NCBI RefSeq assembly: GCF_020164745.1
Contig: NZ_JAIUGV010000001.1
Location: forward strand, 558,001-622,000
Length of the DNA stretch: 64,000 nucleotides
Direction of reading: 5' to 3'
Source: Mesorhizobium sp. ES1-4
GTDB lineage: Bacteria; Pseudomonadota; Alphaproteobacteria; Rhizobiales; Rhizobiaceae
The notes under the pieces are model-generated. The model was not told the DNA's origin and made no database searches. It saw nothing but the letters and a program-made list of their open reading frames with translations. This document shows, piece after piece, positions 1 to 12,403 of this stretch (its first letter is position 1; each line of letters starts with the position of its first letter). The translations under genes and the position numbers were made by a program.

Positions 1-1
1 C

Positions 2-415
2 TCGGTGCTGAGAGGCCTTTCGGAGAAGGTCTCGGCGCGGTTGAAGAAATCAGGCATTGCCGGGCGCACCGTGGTGCTGAAGCTGAAGACCCAGGATTTC
101 AAGCTGCGCACGCGCAACCGCCAGCTCGGCGACCCGACCCGGCTCGCGGACCGCATCTTTTCGACCGGCGTGGAGCTTCTTCGCAAGGAGACTGACGGGA
201 CGAAATTTCGATTGCTGGGCATCGGTGTCAGCGATCTCTCCGACGACGACAAGGCCGATCCGCCCGATCTGGTCGATGTCCAGTCGCGCAAGCGCGCCAT
301 GGCCGAAGGCGCCGTCGATGCGTTGCGCGACAAGTTCGGCCGCAAGGCCGTGGAAACCGGCTATACCTTCGGCAGGGGTCGCGACGCCCATCCGCCGGAA
401 CCGCTCGAAGATTGA
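2..415 (+). CDS. dinB: DNA polymerase IV (Y-family), C-terminal part, cut by window start
   Basis: Only the last ~137 codons are present; the reading frame is open to the left edge, so the gene begins outside the window. The visible part matches the little-finger (C-terminal DNA-binding) region of DinB: a '[13 protein letters not shown]' segment followed by '[17 protein letters not shown]' and the late '[11 protein letters not shown]' strand motif. DinB performs error-prone translesion synthesis in the cytoplasm. The polymerase palm residues are not visible, so the assignment rests on the C-terminal domain alone. It runs towards the minus-strand secreted protein gene that follows. Confidence 0.85.
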   Translation, partial: SVLRGLSEKVSARLKKSGIAGRTVVLKLKTQDFKLRTRNRQLGDPTRLADRIFSTGVELLRKETDGTKFRLLGIGVSDLSDDDKADPPDLVDVQSRKRAMAEGAVDALRDKFGRKAVETGYTFGRGRDAHPPEPLED

Positions 416-435
416 GGCCGGATACGGTGCACCCG

Positions 436-942
436 TCAGGTGCGCTTTAGATCGATACGACTGGTCACCACGTTCTTGCCGGTTTTGGGATCGTGGTCGG
501 TGACCGTCAACAGAATGCCGTCGGAGCCTTTTTTCTCCACGGTCAATTGCGAAACGCTGTTGCCGTTGACCGGCTTGGCCCAACGGATGGCGAGGTTGAT
601 CGCATTGCCGGAGCGGCTGCCGTTGAGCTGCGCCGGACCAGTGCGCGATCCAACATAGACGCCGCTATATCTGACGCCACTGGTTTTCAGATGGGCGCTG
701 ATGGCGCGGCTCATCAGGATAAGGCCGGTGCAGCTGCCGTCGAGCGACAGCGAGGATGATGTCGAGTCCGATTTGAACGTGCAGGAAACATTGACGGTCG
801 GGGCCGCGCTTGTTACCTGGACAGCCCCCTTGCCGGCGAAATTCCCCCTGAAGGACTGGAGAAATTTGCTCTCGTCGGCATGTGCGGCATTGGCGGCAAC
901 CAACAGGCACCCGGCAAGCATAAACCGCGCTGGTGACATCAT
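436..942 (-). CDS. Secreted hypothetical protein (168 aa)
   Basis: The reading frame extends further upstream, but the ATG-ATG pair at 942/939 is the likely start because a purine-rich GAGGAG-type ribosome site lies just before it and a signal peptide follows directly (MMSPARFMLAGCLL..., cleavage near AHA-DES). The mature ~145 residues are Ser/Thr/Gly rich with alternating beta-strand character and one 'VSCTFKS' segment. This suggests a periplasmic beta-rich protein. I recognise no family. It converges with dinB and is divergent from the EamA permease gene. Confidence 0.72.
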   Translation of the reverse strand: MMSPARFMLAGCLLVAANAAHADESKFLQSFRGNFAGKGAVQVTSAAPTVNVSCTFKSDSTSSSLSLDGSCTGLILMSRAISAHLKTSGVRYSGVYVGSRTGPAQLNGSRSGNAINLAIRWAKPVNGNSVSQLTVEKKGSDGILLTVTDHDPKTGKNVVTSRIDLKRT

Positions 943-1126
943 CGAAGCTCTCCTCGTCAGGCGTGGGCAACCAGTAAGGGTTGGGTGAGTACGACGTCTC
1001 AACGCCCCGTGCCCTGTCGAGTTCCGCCCGCCACGCCACGGTTTGCAGCGCCACCACCGCAACTGGCCCAGAAGAATGGGGCGGCTAGTGGTTGCGGCAA
1101 GAACCCCGGCTTGCGACATAGCGGAT

Positions 1127-2008
1127 ATGGCACCCACCCCTTCGATCCCCAAGGCCGCGTTCTGGATGGCGCTGTCGATCGCCTCGTTCCTGGCGATGTC
1201 TGTCGCCGGCCGCGCCACGACGGCCGAACTGAATGTCTTCCAGGTGCTGGAACTGCGCTCGGTGATCGGCTTCTTTATCCTTCTGCCGCTGGTGTTTGCG
1301 AGCGGCGGATTTGTTGCGATGCGCACGCAGCGCCCCCTCGCCCATATCGCCCGAAACGTTATCCATTACACCGGGCAGGCGGCATGGCTTTACGCATTGA
1401 CCTTGATTCCGCTGGCCGTGCTGATCTCGATCGAATTCACCACGCCGATCTGGACGGCTATCCTGGCGGTGACTTTTCTTGGTGAAAGGCTGTCCCGGCC
1501 GAAGCTTGCCGCGATCGTGCTGGGCCTGATCGGCGTGGTGGTCATCGTTCGCCCCGGTGTGGGCTCGGTCGATCCTGGCCATCTCATCGTGCTCGGCGCC
1601 GCGGTCTGCTTCGGCGTCTCGGTGGTCATGGTCAAGTCGCTGACGCGGACGGACAGCGTCGTGCGCATCATCTTCTGGATGCTGATCGTCCAGTCTTTGG
1701 TCGGCCTCGTCCCAGCCCTTTATGAGTGGCGCAACCCGCCGCTGGAACTGTGGCCATGGATCGTGCTGATTGCCTTCACCGGCATGTCGTCGCATTTCTG
1801 CATGGCCCGCGCGCTCGGCTATGCCGACGCCACCGTCATTTCGCCGATGGATTTCCTGCGCGTGCCGTTGTCCGCGCTGATCGGCTGGTTGCTTTACAGC
1901 GAGCAGATCGACGCCTTCACCGCCGGCGGCGCGTTGCTCATCCTGATGGGCAACCTGCTCAACCTTCAACGCAAACCGGCAAGGCCGGCGGAAGTGGCCG
2001 CTTCGTAA
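1127..2008 (+). CDS. EamA/DMT-family inner-membrane permease (293 aa)
   Basis: Around ten hydrophobic segments in two homologous halves mark a drug/metabolite transporter of the EamA type. Typical DMT signatures are visible: 'LRSVIGFFILLPLV' in the first half, 'PIWTAILAVTFLGERLSRPK' closing it, then 'PMDFLRVPLSALIGWLLYSEQ' in the second half. The chosen ATG at 1127 skips a 28-codon Arg-rich extension. The substrate cannot be inferred; relatives export amino acids or metabolites. It is a single gene, followed by 150 bases without a recognisable gene and then the 3' end of dnaE. Confidence 0.9.
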   Translation: MAPTPSIPKAAFWMALSIASFLAMSVAGRATTAELNVFQVLELRSVIGFFILLPLVFASGGFVAMRTQRPLAHIARNVIHYTGQAAWLYALTLIPLAVLISIEFTTPIWTAILAVTFLGERLSRPKLAAIVLGLIGVVVIVRPGVGSVDPGHLIVLGAAVCFGVSVVMVKSLTRTDSVVRIIFWMLIVQSLVGLVPALYEWRNPPLELWPWIVLIAFTGMSSHFCMARALGYADATVISPMDFLRVPLSALIGWLLYSEQIDAFTAGGALLILMGNLLNLQRKPARPAEVAAS

Positions 2009-2161
2009 ACCGCCGCCGATCAGTCACCCTCGTTCGGCATGTTGAGAACGTGTCCGCAGGAGAGACCTCGCGGCGCCTTGCTGTCCGCCGCTTTCATCCG
2101 GATCGCGACAGCATGAGCGGCGGATGCTTTCGCTCGGATTGCCGGCGGGCAAGCGCGCGGA

Positions 2162-5100
2162 TCACACCAGTTCCACTTCGACCACGCCCGGCACGGCGCG
2201 CATCGCCGAGGCGATCTGCGGCGAGACGCGATAGCCGCCCGGCAGGCCAATCTCGACCTCGCCCTGCGCCTCGTCCTTGATCACGATAATGCTCACCTGG
2301 CTTTCACCGCGCTGGGAGAGCTGGGATTGGATCATCGAGGCAGGCCCATCGCCCCTGACGAAAATGCGCAGGGCCTTCTGGATGCGGCTTGCTTCGTCCT
2401 CCAGCGATTGCACGGAGTTGATGCGAAGGTTGACGCCCTCGGGCCTGTCCTCCGCCGCGACAGTGATGACGACGGAGCGGCCGGCTTCGAGGAGATCGCG
2501 GTACTGGGCCAATCCTTCTGAAAACAAAACGGCCTCGTATTGGCCGGACGTGTCGGAAAAGGCCACCACCCCCATCTTGTTGCCGGTGCGCGTCTTACGC
2601 TCCTGCTTGCTGGTGACGGTGCCGGCAAGCCTGCCGGCGGAAGCGCCGCGCTTGACGGCGGCAGAGAACTCCGCCCAGTTCTGCACCCGCATCTTCTGCA
2701 GTGCCGCCTTGTACTCGTCGAGCGGATGCGCCGAAAGATAGAAGCCGACGACCTGGAATTCGCGGTGCAGCCGGTCGGCGGCGAGCCATGGATCGGTCGC
2801 CGGCAGGTTGAGCGCCTGCGACTGGGCGCCGAGCGAGGCGCCGAAGATATCGGCCTGGCCCGAAACGGCGTTCTGCTGCGCGAGCGACGCCAGTCCCATC
2901 ATCCGCTCGACGCCAGCCATCATCTGGGCGCGATCGTGGCCGAAGCAGTCGAGCGCGCCGGCCATGATCAGGCTTTCGAAAACCCGCTTGCCGACGATCT
3001 TCGGGTCGACCCTTTCGCAGAAATCGGCCAGGCTCTGGAACGGCTTTTCGCCGCGGACGGCGACGATGTGCTCCACCGCGGCGTCGCCTACTCCCTTGAG
3101 GGCGGCCATCGAATAGTAGATTCGGTTCTCGCCGACCTCGAAGGGACGGAAGCTGGTCATCACCGACGGCGCCAGGACTTCGATGCCGAGGCGCAGCGCA
3201 TCCTGGCGGAAGTCGGCGAGCTTGTCGGTGTTGCCCATGTCGAGTGTCATCGACGCCGCCAGGAACTCGACCGGATAATGCGCCTTGAGATAGGCCGTCT
3301 GATAGGAGACGACAGCGTAGGCGGCGGCGTGCGACTTGTTGAAACCATAGTCGGCGAACTTGGCCAGCAGGTCGAAAATGAAGTCGGCCTGCGGCTTTGA
3401 AACGCCGCGCTCGACGGCGCCGGAGACAAAACGTTCGCGCTGCTTGTCCATCTCGGCGCGGATCTTCTTGCCCATGGCGCGGCGCAGAAGGTCGGCTTCG
3501 CCGAGCGAATAACCCGACAGCTCCTGCGCGATCTGCATCACCTGTTCCTGGTAGACGATGACGCCTTGCGTCTCCTTCACCAGATGGTCGATCTTGGGAT
3601 GGATCGAGGCCATCTCCTCTTCGCCGTGCTTTCTGGCGTTGTAGGTCGGGATGTTCTCCATCGGGCCTGGCCGGTAGAGAGCGACCAGAGCGATGATGTC
3701 CTCGATGCAGTCTGGCCGCATGCCGATCAGCGCCTTGCGCATGCCGGCACTTTCAACCTGGAACACGCCAACCACCTCGCCGCGCGAAAGCATGGCGTAG
3801 GTGTCGGGATCATCGAGCGGGATCGTCGCGAGATCGATGTCGATGCCTCTGCGACGGATCAGCTTGACCGCCGTCTCCAGCACCGTCAGCGTCTTCAGGC
3901 CGAGGAAGTCGAACTTCACCAGCCCAGCCTGCTCGACATACTTCATGTTGAACTGGGTGACGGGCATGTCCGAGCGCGGATCACGGTACATCGGCACCAG
4001 TTCCGACAAAGGCCGGTCGCCGATGACGATGCCGGCGGCGTGTGTCGAGGCGTGGCGGTAAAGGCCTTCCAGCTTCTGCGCCATGTCGAGCAGCGTCTGG
4101 ACGATCGGTTCCTTCTCCGCCTCCTCGGCAAAGCGCGGCTCGTTGGCGATGGCATCGGCGAGCTTGACCGGATTGGCCGGGTTCTGCGGCACCATCTTGG
4201 ACAGCTTGTCCACCTGGCCATAGGGCATCTGCAGGACGCGGCCGACATCGCGCAGCACGGCGCGCGCCTGCAGCGTGCCGAAAGTGATGATCTGGCCGAC
4301 CTGGTCGCGACCGTATTTCTGCTGGACGTAGCGGATCACCTCCTCGCGCCGGTCTTGGCAGAAGTCGATGTCGAAGTCGGGCATCGACACGCGGTCAGGG
4401 TTGAGGAAGCGTTCGAACAGCAGCGAGAAGCGCAGCGGATCGATGTCGGTGATGGTGGTCGAATAGGCAACCAGCGAACCGGCGCCCGAACCACGCCCCG
4501 GCCCGACCGGAATGCCTTGCGCCTTGGCCCATTTGATGAAGTCGGCGACGATCAGGAAGTAGCCGGGGAACTTCATCTTCTCGATGATGCCGAGCTCGAA
4601 TTCGAGCCGCTCACGATATTGCTCGACCGTGTAGCCCGGGGTCGGTCCGTGCAAGGCGAGCCGTGCGTCGAGCCCCTCGCGCGCCTGGCGGGCCAGTTCC
4701 TCGGCCTCGGCCTTTTCGGCCGCGTCCTTGTCGGCGTTGTCGCCGCCAGTGAAGCGCGGCAGGATCGGGCTGCGTGTTTTCGGATAGTAGGCACAGCGCA
4801 GGGCGATCTCGACCGTGTTGTCGATCGCTTCAGGCAGGTCGGCGAACAGCTTTGCCATGTCGGCCTGACTGCGCAGGAAATTGTCCGGCGACAGCCGGCG
4901 GCGGGTGTCGACGGCGACGACCGAACCCTCGGCGATGGCGATCAACGCATCATGCGCCTCGTACTCGTCGCGCGACGAGAAGAAGGCCTCGTTGGTGGCG
5001 ACAAGCGGAAGTTCGTGACCATAGGCGAGATCGATCGAGGATTTCTCGATCATCCGATCATAACCCGACACCCGGTCCAACTCGACATAGAGACGGTCGC

Positions 5101-5689
5101 CGAACATCGCCTTTAGAGTGAGCAGGCGCGCCTCGGCCAGGTCGCGGCGATCTTCCTTCAAGGCCATGCCGATCGGGCCACGCGGCCCGCCACTGAGGCA
5201 AATCAGGCCATCGCATTGGTGGTCCATCATTTCGGTCGTCAGGTGCACCGCTTCACCAGGCGGTGTTTCGAGATAAACCCGGCTGACCAGCCGGACGAGA
5301 TTGGAATAACCGGCTTCGGTGGCCGCGATCAGCACGACTGGCCGCATATCGGGCCCTTGCCGGCGGCGGTCGCGCTGGCCGTCGCTATTTTCGCCGGAGA
5401 AGGCAAGCGCGATCTGGCAGCCGATAATCGGCTGGATGCCGTCCTTCACCGCCTTCTGCGCGAACTCCAGCGCGCCGAACAGGTTGTTGGTGTCGGTGAC
5501 GGCGATGGCTGGCGCTTCATCTTTCACGGCGTGGCCAACGATCTTGCCAAGTTGCAACGCGCCCTCGAGCAGCGAATAGGCCGAATGCACGCGAAGATGG
5601 ACGAACGGCCGCGCCGCCACCTCCGGCCGCGCAGCCGCGATCGCGGCCTCGCGCTTCAGGGGATCGCGTGGAAGTCTTTCATCCGCCAT
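2162..5689 (-). CDS. dnaE: DNA polymerase III alpha subunit, replicative (1175 aa)
   Basis: This is the catalytic subunit of the replicative polymerase. The N-terminal PHP domain begins near residue 30 ('FVHLRVHSAYSLLEG', 'AIAVTDTNNLFGALEF'). The polymerase palm follows with 'MPDFDIDFCQDRR', which holds the paired catalytic aspartates, and later 'DFLGLKTLTVLE', 'GVFQVES' and the helix-hairpin-helix region. A C-terminal OB-fold contains 'GTVTSKQERKTRTGNKMG'. Length and domain order fit DnaE1 of alphaproteobacteria, not the DnaE2/ImuC type. The pccA gene ends 107 bases before its start on the same strand. Confidence 0.98.
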   Translation of the reverse strand: MADERLPRDPLKREAAIAAARPEVAARPFVHLRVHSAYSLLEGALQLGKIVGHAVKDEAPAIAVTDTNNLFGALEFAQKAVKDGIQPIIGCQIALAFSGENSDGQRDRRRQGPDMRPVVLIAATEAGYSNLVRLVSRVYLETPPGEAVHLTTEMMDHQCDGLICLSGGPRGPIGMALKEDRRDLAEARLLTLKAMFGDRLYVELDRVSGYDRMIEKSSIDLAYGHELPLVATNEAFFSSRDEYEAHDALIAIAEGSVVAVDTRRRLSPDNFLRSQADMAKLFADLPEAIDNTVEIALRCAYYPKTRSPILPRFTGGDNADKDAAEKAEAEELARQAREGLDARLALHGPTPGYTVEQYRERLEFELGIIEKMKFPGYFLIVADFIKWAKAQGIPVGPGRGSGAGSLVAYSTTITDIDPLRFSLLFERFLNPDRVSMPDFDIDFCQDRREEVIRYVQQKYGRDQVGQIITFGTLQARAVLRDVGRVLQMPYGQVDKLSKMVPQNPANPVKLADAIANEPRFAEEAEKEPIVQTLLDMAQKLEGLYRHASTHAAGIVIGDRPLSELVPMYRDPRSDMPVTQFNMKYVEQAGLVKFDFLGLKTLTVLETAVKLIRRRGIDIDLATIPLDDPDTYAMLSRGEVVGVFQVESAGMRKALIGMRPDCIEDIIALVALYRPGPMENIPTYNARKHGEEEMASIHPKIDHLVKETQGVIVYQEQVMQIAQELSGYSLGEADLLRRAMGKKIRAEMDKQRERFVSGAVERGVSKPQADFIFDLLAKFADYGFNKSHAAAYAVVSYQTAYLKAHYPVEFLAASMTLDMGNTDKLADFRQDALRLGIEVLAPSVMTSFRPFEVGENRIYYSMAALKGVGDAAVEHIVAVRGEKPFQSLADFCERVDPKIVGKRVFESLIMAGALDCFGHDRAQMMAGVERMMGLASLAQQNAVSGQADIFGASLGAQSQALNLPATDPWLAADRLHREFQVVGFYLSAHPLDEYKAALQKMRVQNWAEFSAAVKRGASAGRLAGTVTSKQERKTRTGNKMGVVAFSDTSGQYEAVLFSEGLAQYRDLLEAGRSVVITVAAEDRPEGVNLRINSVQSLEDEASRIQKALRIFVRGDGPASMIQSQLSQRGESQVSIIVIKDEAQGEVEIGLPGGYRVSPQIASAMRAVPGVVEVELV

Positions 5690-5796
5690 GGTTTCTCGCG
5701 CCGCCTAGGGTCTTTGAGTCGATGGGAATGTATTGTCCGGAACCGGGCGATGCCAGTCCAGCACAAACGACTACTGATCACAGGCTTCCAGCACGC

Positions 5797-7809
<2,013 letters not shown>

Positions 7810-8050
7810 GCGGGCAGAATTCCCCTCCGGCAGACGGCTCAGTTCTATGGACTATGTCGCCATGTCTCAAGTACCAGCGTATACGACATGAAAGTCGCGC
7901 TCCCGACGCCGCATCGGTCCCTTGGGCCGGTTTGTCGAATGGTGTGCTATCTGCGTCAAGAAAGCCAAGATTTCGTCTCATCTGACGGTTGATGGGCAGC
8001 CCGAAACCTGAAAGCTTGGGCACAAAAATCGCCTCTGGAGGAATTGCCCG

Positions 8051-9178
<1,128 letters not shown>

Positions 9179-9243
9179 AGACAGCCACAAGCCGCCAGCC
9201 AACCGGCCAGCGACCCCTGTGGTGAAACATGGGAGGAGAGAAA

Positions 9244-9813
9244 ATGGCCGAGAAACTGCATCCGAAAATCGACAATGGGCTGCCCAGGGAAAGCGCCAGC
9301 TTTGCCGGCGGCACGCTGGTCTGCGCCTGCACCAGCAAGCCGGTGAAGGTGAACGTCAAGGGCCAGATTGCCCACAACCACGCCTGCGGCTGCACCAAAT
9401 GCTGGAAGCCTGAAGGCGCGGTGTTCTCGGTGGTGGCGGTTGCCGGCACTGGCGACGTCACCGTCACCGAGAACGGCGACAAGCTAAGGGTGGTCGACCC
9501 CTCGGCACTGATCCAGCGCCACGCCTGCACCGGCTGCGGCGTCCACATGCACGGACCGGTCGAGCGCGACCATCCGTTCAAGGGCCTGTCTTTCATCCAC
9601 CCCGAGCGCTTCGAGGAAGACGGCTGGTCGCCTCCAGGCTTCACCGCCTTCGTCTCCTCGATCATCGAATCCGGTGTCGACCCGAGCCGCATGGACGGCA
9701 TTCGCGGCCAGCTGAAGTCGATCGGGCTCGAACCCTATGATTGCCTCAATCCTGGCCTGATGGATTACATCGCCACCTGGACGGCAAAGAGGTCCGGCGC
9801 CTTGCCGGCCTGA
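9244..9813 (+). CDS. gfa: S-(hydroxymethyl)glutathione synthase (formaldehyde-activating enzyme, 189 aa)
   Basis: Gfa catalyses or promotes the condensation of formaldehyde with glutathione, producing the substrate of the preceding dehydrogenase. The zinc-binding cysteines typical of the family are visible in 'LVCACTSKP', 'HACGCTKCW' and '[13 protein letters not shown]'. The start is set at 9244 because GGGAGGAG lies 4-10 bases upstream; an in-frame ATG five codons earlier would sit inside that ribosome site. The 65-base gap after frmA and shared strand support co-transcription. A GC-rich hairpin follows the stop codon. Confidence 0.96.
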   Translation: MAEKLHPKIDNGLPRESASFAGGTLVCACTSKPVKVNVKGQIAHNHACGCTKCWKPEGAVFSVVAVAGTGDVTVTENGDKLRVVDPSALIQRHACTGCGVHMHGPVERDHPFKGLSFIHPERFEEDGWSPPGFTAFVSSIIESGVDPSRMDGIRGQLKSIGLEPYDCLNPGLMDYIATWTAKRSGALPA

Positions 9814-9819
9814 ACGGCT

Positions 9820-9847
9820 GCGGGCCGGTCCCTGTGGCCCGGCCCGC
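9820..9847 (+). terminator. GC-rich hairpin after gfa
   Basis: A nine-base perfect stem (GCGGGCCGG at 9820-9828 with CCGGCCCGC at 9839-9847) and a ten-base loop begins six bases after the gfa stop codon. There is no U-rich tract behind it, so it may protect the 3' end or stop transcription weakly and is not a textbook rho-independent terminator. Confidence 0.4.
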
Positions 9848-9871
9848 TCAGCTGCGCGAGAGGCGCAATCG

Positions 9872-10144
9872 ATGGTTACGATCCGAGTCAAATTTCGCGA
9901 TTGGCAAGCATCAGGCATCCACCGTATCCACAATTTTGGTGAGGACCTCTGGCGAAGGTTTCGTGATAACAAACATATCGTCATCGATCTCGGAGAAATC
10001 GACAGATCTGTTGATGAGATCACGTTCAGCGCCCAAGGCCGTCACGTGAGAAGAGCGGTGAAGGACGCCGAGATAGTTATGCGTAAACATATGGTCGACA
10101 AAGAAGCCGAGATCATTGTCGAGGCCGGCACTAGGCAAGCATGA
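9872..10144 (+). CDS. Hypothetical protein coupled to the DUF188 gene (90 aa)
   Basis: A short reading frame whose TGA overlaps the ATG of the next gene in an ATGA arrangement, which implies translational coupling. The product is charged, begins 'MVTIRVKFRDW' and contains an alternating strand-helix pattern ('KHIVIDLGEIDRSVDEIT'). I do not recognise the family. An antisense frame of similar size exists at 9911-10153, but the coupling favours the plus strand. The third-position GC content is lower than in neighbouring genes, so it may be young or acquired. Confidence 0.6.
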   Translation: MVTIRVKFRDWQASGIHRIHNFGEDLWRRFRDNKHIVIDLGEIDRSVDEITFSAQGRHVRRAVKDAEIVMRKHMVDKEAEIIVEAGTRQA

Positions 10145-10611
10145 GTGAACCACCCGCCATCTACGTCGATGCCGATGCCTGTCCGGTCAAGGCCGAGGTG
10201 GAAAAGGTCGCCGAGCGCCATGGGGTCGTCGTCACCTACGTCTCGAATGGCGGCTTGCGGCCGTCGCGCGACCCGATGATCCGCAACGTCGTGGTCTCCA
10301 AAGGCGCCGACGCTGCCGACGACTGGATCGTCGAGAACGCCAGGTCCAACGATATCGTGGTGACAGCGGACATTCCGCTTGCCGCCCGCACGGTGGCGCT
10401 CGGCGCCCATGTGCTTGGGCCCACCGGGCGGCCCTTCACGCCCGAAACGATCGGCATGGCGGTGGCCATGCGCGACCTCAAACAGCACCTGCGCGAAACC
10501 GGCGAAAGCAAGGGCTACAATGCCAGCTTCGCGCCGCAGGATCGCTCGCGTTTCCTCGGCGAACTCGACCGTATCTTGCGGCGTGCGCTGAAATCCGCCA
10601 CACCGGGCTAA
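10141..10611 (+). CDS. YaiI/YqxD family protein (DUF188, UPF0178; 156 aa)
   Basis: A compact PIN-like protein with the family signatures 'IYVDADACPVKAEVEK' near the N-terminus, 'DAADDWIVENARSNDIVVTADIPLA' in the middle and 'GRPFTPETIGMAVAMRDL' towards the C-terminus. The conserved acidic residues at those sites resemble a nuclease-fold metal centre, but the biological role of the family is not established. Length matches the family. Its ATG overlaps the preceding 90-residue ORF's stop codon. Confidence 0.94.
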   Translation: MSEPPAIYVDADACPVKAEVEKVAERHGVVVTYVSNGGLRPSRDPMIRNVVVSKGADAADDWIVENARSNDIVVTADIPLAARTVALGAHVLGPTGRPFTPETIGMAVAMRDLKQHLRETGESKGYNASFAPQDRSRFLGELDRILRRALKSATPG

Positions 10612-10612
10612 A

Positions 10613-10712
10613 AGCAATTTCAGAAAAACTGCGTAGCGGATTTCCGTCGGGAATTGCGTCAAAACAAGAATTAGCGGTTCGCCGTTTCCGTGTAACGGTG
10701 AACTGTTCTAGA
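10613..10712. repeat. Dispersed intergenic palindromic repeat, copy 1
   Basis: Starts two bases after the DUF188 stop. It contains an AGCAATTT / GAATTGC inverted pair (10613-10620 with 10651-10657), the core TTTCCGTCGGGAATTGCGT, an AAAACAA stretch, then a second dyad AGCGGTTC / GAACTGTT separated by a nested GCCGTTT / TAACGGT. The same order of elements recurs at 37768-37860 with about the same spacing. That shows the two are copies of one repeat family. Confidence 0.75.
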
Positions 10713-10742
10713 AGCAGAGCGCCATTCAAGGTGGAGACCGCC

Positions 10743-11423
10743 ATGGCCGCCGAAAAGCCTCCAATCAAGAAGCCGGTGCAGCGGCACATGCTGTTTGTGC
10801 TGTCGGCGTGCATCGGTGTCTTTGCGCTCCTCGTGGCGTTGCTCCTTCATGCCCCGCTTGCCTATTCGATCGGCGCCAACGCTTTCTTTGCCGCCTACGT
10901 CATACTGGTCGTCGCTCAGATGCCCAAGTTCACCGGCACGTATCTCAGCAAGAATGCGCGCGCCACCGATCAGCCGGTCCTGGTCATCTTCGCGGTGACA
11001 CTCGTCGTCGTCGGCTTTGCCGTTGTCTCCCTGTTCCTGTTGATCAATCAGAAGGACAAAGGCCATCCCGTCGAACTCGGCTTCGCCCTGCTGTCGATTC
11101 CGCTCGGCTGGTTCACCATCCATGCCATGGCGGCGCTCCACTATGCTCATGTCTACTGGATGGACGGCGACGCCGTCGACGCCCAGACCAAGAAGAAAAT
11201 CCCGGTCGGCGGCCTGCTGTTCCCGGGCGACAAGCGCCCCGAAGGCTGGGATTTCCTCTATTTCTCGACCGTCATCGGCATGACGGCGCAGACCGCCGAC
11301 ACCAACATCTCGACGACGCATATGCGTCGTGTCGTGCTCGTCCACTCGATCCTGTCGTTCTTCTTCAACACCGTCATCGTCGCAGCCGCCGTCAACCTCG
11401 CCGTCAGCCTGGGCGGCCCGTAA
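10743..11423 (+). CDS. DUF1345 family inner-membrane protein (226 aa)
   Basis: Five hydrophobic segments are visible: about residues 15-35, 40-58, 80-102, 111-130 and 198-222. The order and the 'GWDFLYFSTVIGMTAQTADTNI' segment in the last third, followed by 'RRVVLVHSILSFFFNTVIVA', are characteristic of DUF1345. Function is unknown. The start at 10743 follows a GGTGGAG ribosome site and removes 15 unlikely upstream codons. The gene stands alone between a repeat and the cytochrome b gene, which starts 97 bases later. Confidence 0.88.
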   Translation: MAAEKPPIKKPVQRHMLFVLSACIGVFALLVALLLHAPLAYSIGANAFFAAYVILVVAQMPKFTGTYLSKNARATDQPVLVIFAVTLVVVGFAVVSLFLLINQKDKGHPVELGFALLSIPLGWFTIHAMAALHYAHVYWMDGDAVDAQTKKKIPVGGLLFPGDKRPEGWDFLYFSTVIGMTAQTADTNISTTHMRRVVLVHSILSFFFNTVIVAAAVNLAVSLGGP

Positions 11424-11520
11424 TAAATCCGTGATCGGATGAAACATCGGTTTGGATCTCGACGTATCAAGAGGACAATGACCGCGTAGGACAAGCCGCA
11501 AGGCCGGGAGACCAGACAAG

Positions 11521-12402
11521 ATGGAATCGGTTGCCAGAAGCCAATCCGAAATTGGACCGGGTGTCCCCGTTTCAAACGACAAGACACTGATCTACCGGCA
11601 GTCGCGCTGGACACGGCTGACGCACTGGCTCTGGGCCATCTCGTTGTTTTTCATGCTGTTGTCCGGCTTGCAGATTTTCAATGCCCGGCCGCAGCTCTAC
11701 ATCGGCAAGCAATCCGGCTTCGGCTATGACAACACCATTTTCGAAATCGGCGCCGAAAACACCAATGCCGGCCCGCGCGGCTACACCGAAATCTTCGGCC
11801 ACCGCTTCGACACGACGGGCGTTCTCGGCTGGTCGGGTCCGGCTGGTAACGAGACGGCGCGCGGTTTCCCGTCCTGGGTGACCATCCCCTCCTATTATGA
11901 TCTCGGCACCGCCCGCGTGATTCATTTCTTTTTCGCCTGGATCCTGACCACGACCTTGATCGTCTGGCTGGTCGCCGGCCTGATCAATGGCCACATCCGC
12001 CGTGATCTGGCGCCGCGCCTGGATGACCTCAAGCGCTTGCCGCAGGACATTGCCAACCACGCCAGGCTCAGATTCCACCACACACGCGAATACAACACGT
12101 TGCAGAAAATGGCTTATGGCGGCGTGCTGTTCGTGCTCTTGCCGCTGATGATCATCACCGGCCTCGCAATGTCGCCCAGCATGGATTCTGTGCTGCCTTT
12201 CCTCAACGATCTGCTCGGTGGCCGGCAGACGGCGCGCACCATCCATTTCACTGTCATGGTTTTGCTGGTGGCCTTCTTCGTCATCCATATCCTGATGATC
12301 CTTGCCGCCGGCCCGATCAACGAACTGCGCTCGATCATCACCGGCTGGTACCGCACCGATCCTCCCGCGCATGACGCCAAAACGCCCGAGAGGAGTGCCT
12401 GA
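11521..12402 (+). CDS. Cytochrome b561/b6-like membrane subunit (293 aa)
   Basis: A di-haem-type membrane cytochrome: the first helix carries 'WTRLTHWLWAISLFFMLLSG' with a haem-ligand histidine, two further long helices surround 'RVIHFFFAWILTTTLIVWLVAG', and the C-terminal pair contains 'RTIHFTVMVLLVAFFVIHILMI'. A large extracytoplasmic loop of about 80 residues separates helices 1 and 2. The gene sits one base before the Tat-exported molybdopterin protein, so it probably exchanges electrons between that enzyme and the quinone pool. The electron donor or acceptor cannot be read from sequence. Confidence 0.88.
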   Translation: MESVARSQSEIGPGVPVSNDKTLIYRQSRWTRLTHWLWAISLFFMLLSGLQIFNARPQLYIGKQSGFGYDNTIFEIGAENTNAGPRGYTEIFGHRFDTTGVLGWSGPAGNETARGFPSWVTIPSYYDLGTARVIHFFFAWILTTTLIVWLVAGLINGHIRRDLAPRLDDLKRLPQDIANHARLRFHHTREYNTLQKMAYGGVLFVLLPLMIITGLAMSPSMDSVLPFLNDLLGGRQTARTIHFTVMVLLVAFFVIHILMILAAGPINELRSIITGWYRTDPPAHDAKTPERSA

Positions 12403-12403
12403 C

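Noticed and set aside
3566..5116. 516-codon plus-strand frame inside dnaE
   Set aside because: Antisense shadow of dnaE caused by high GC content; composition is His/Arg/Asp rich without structure.
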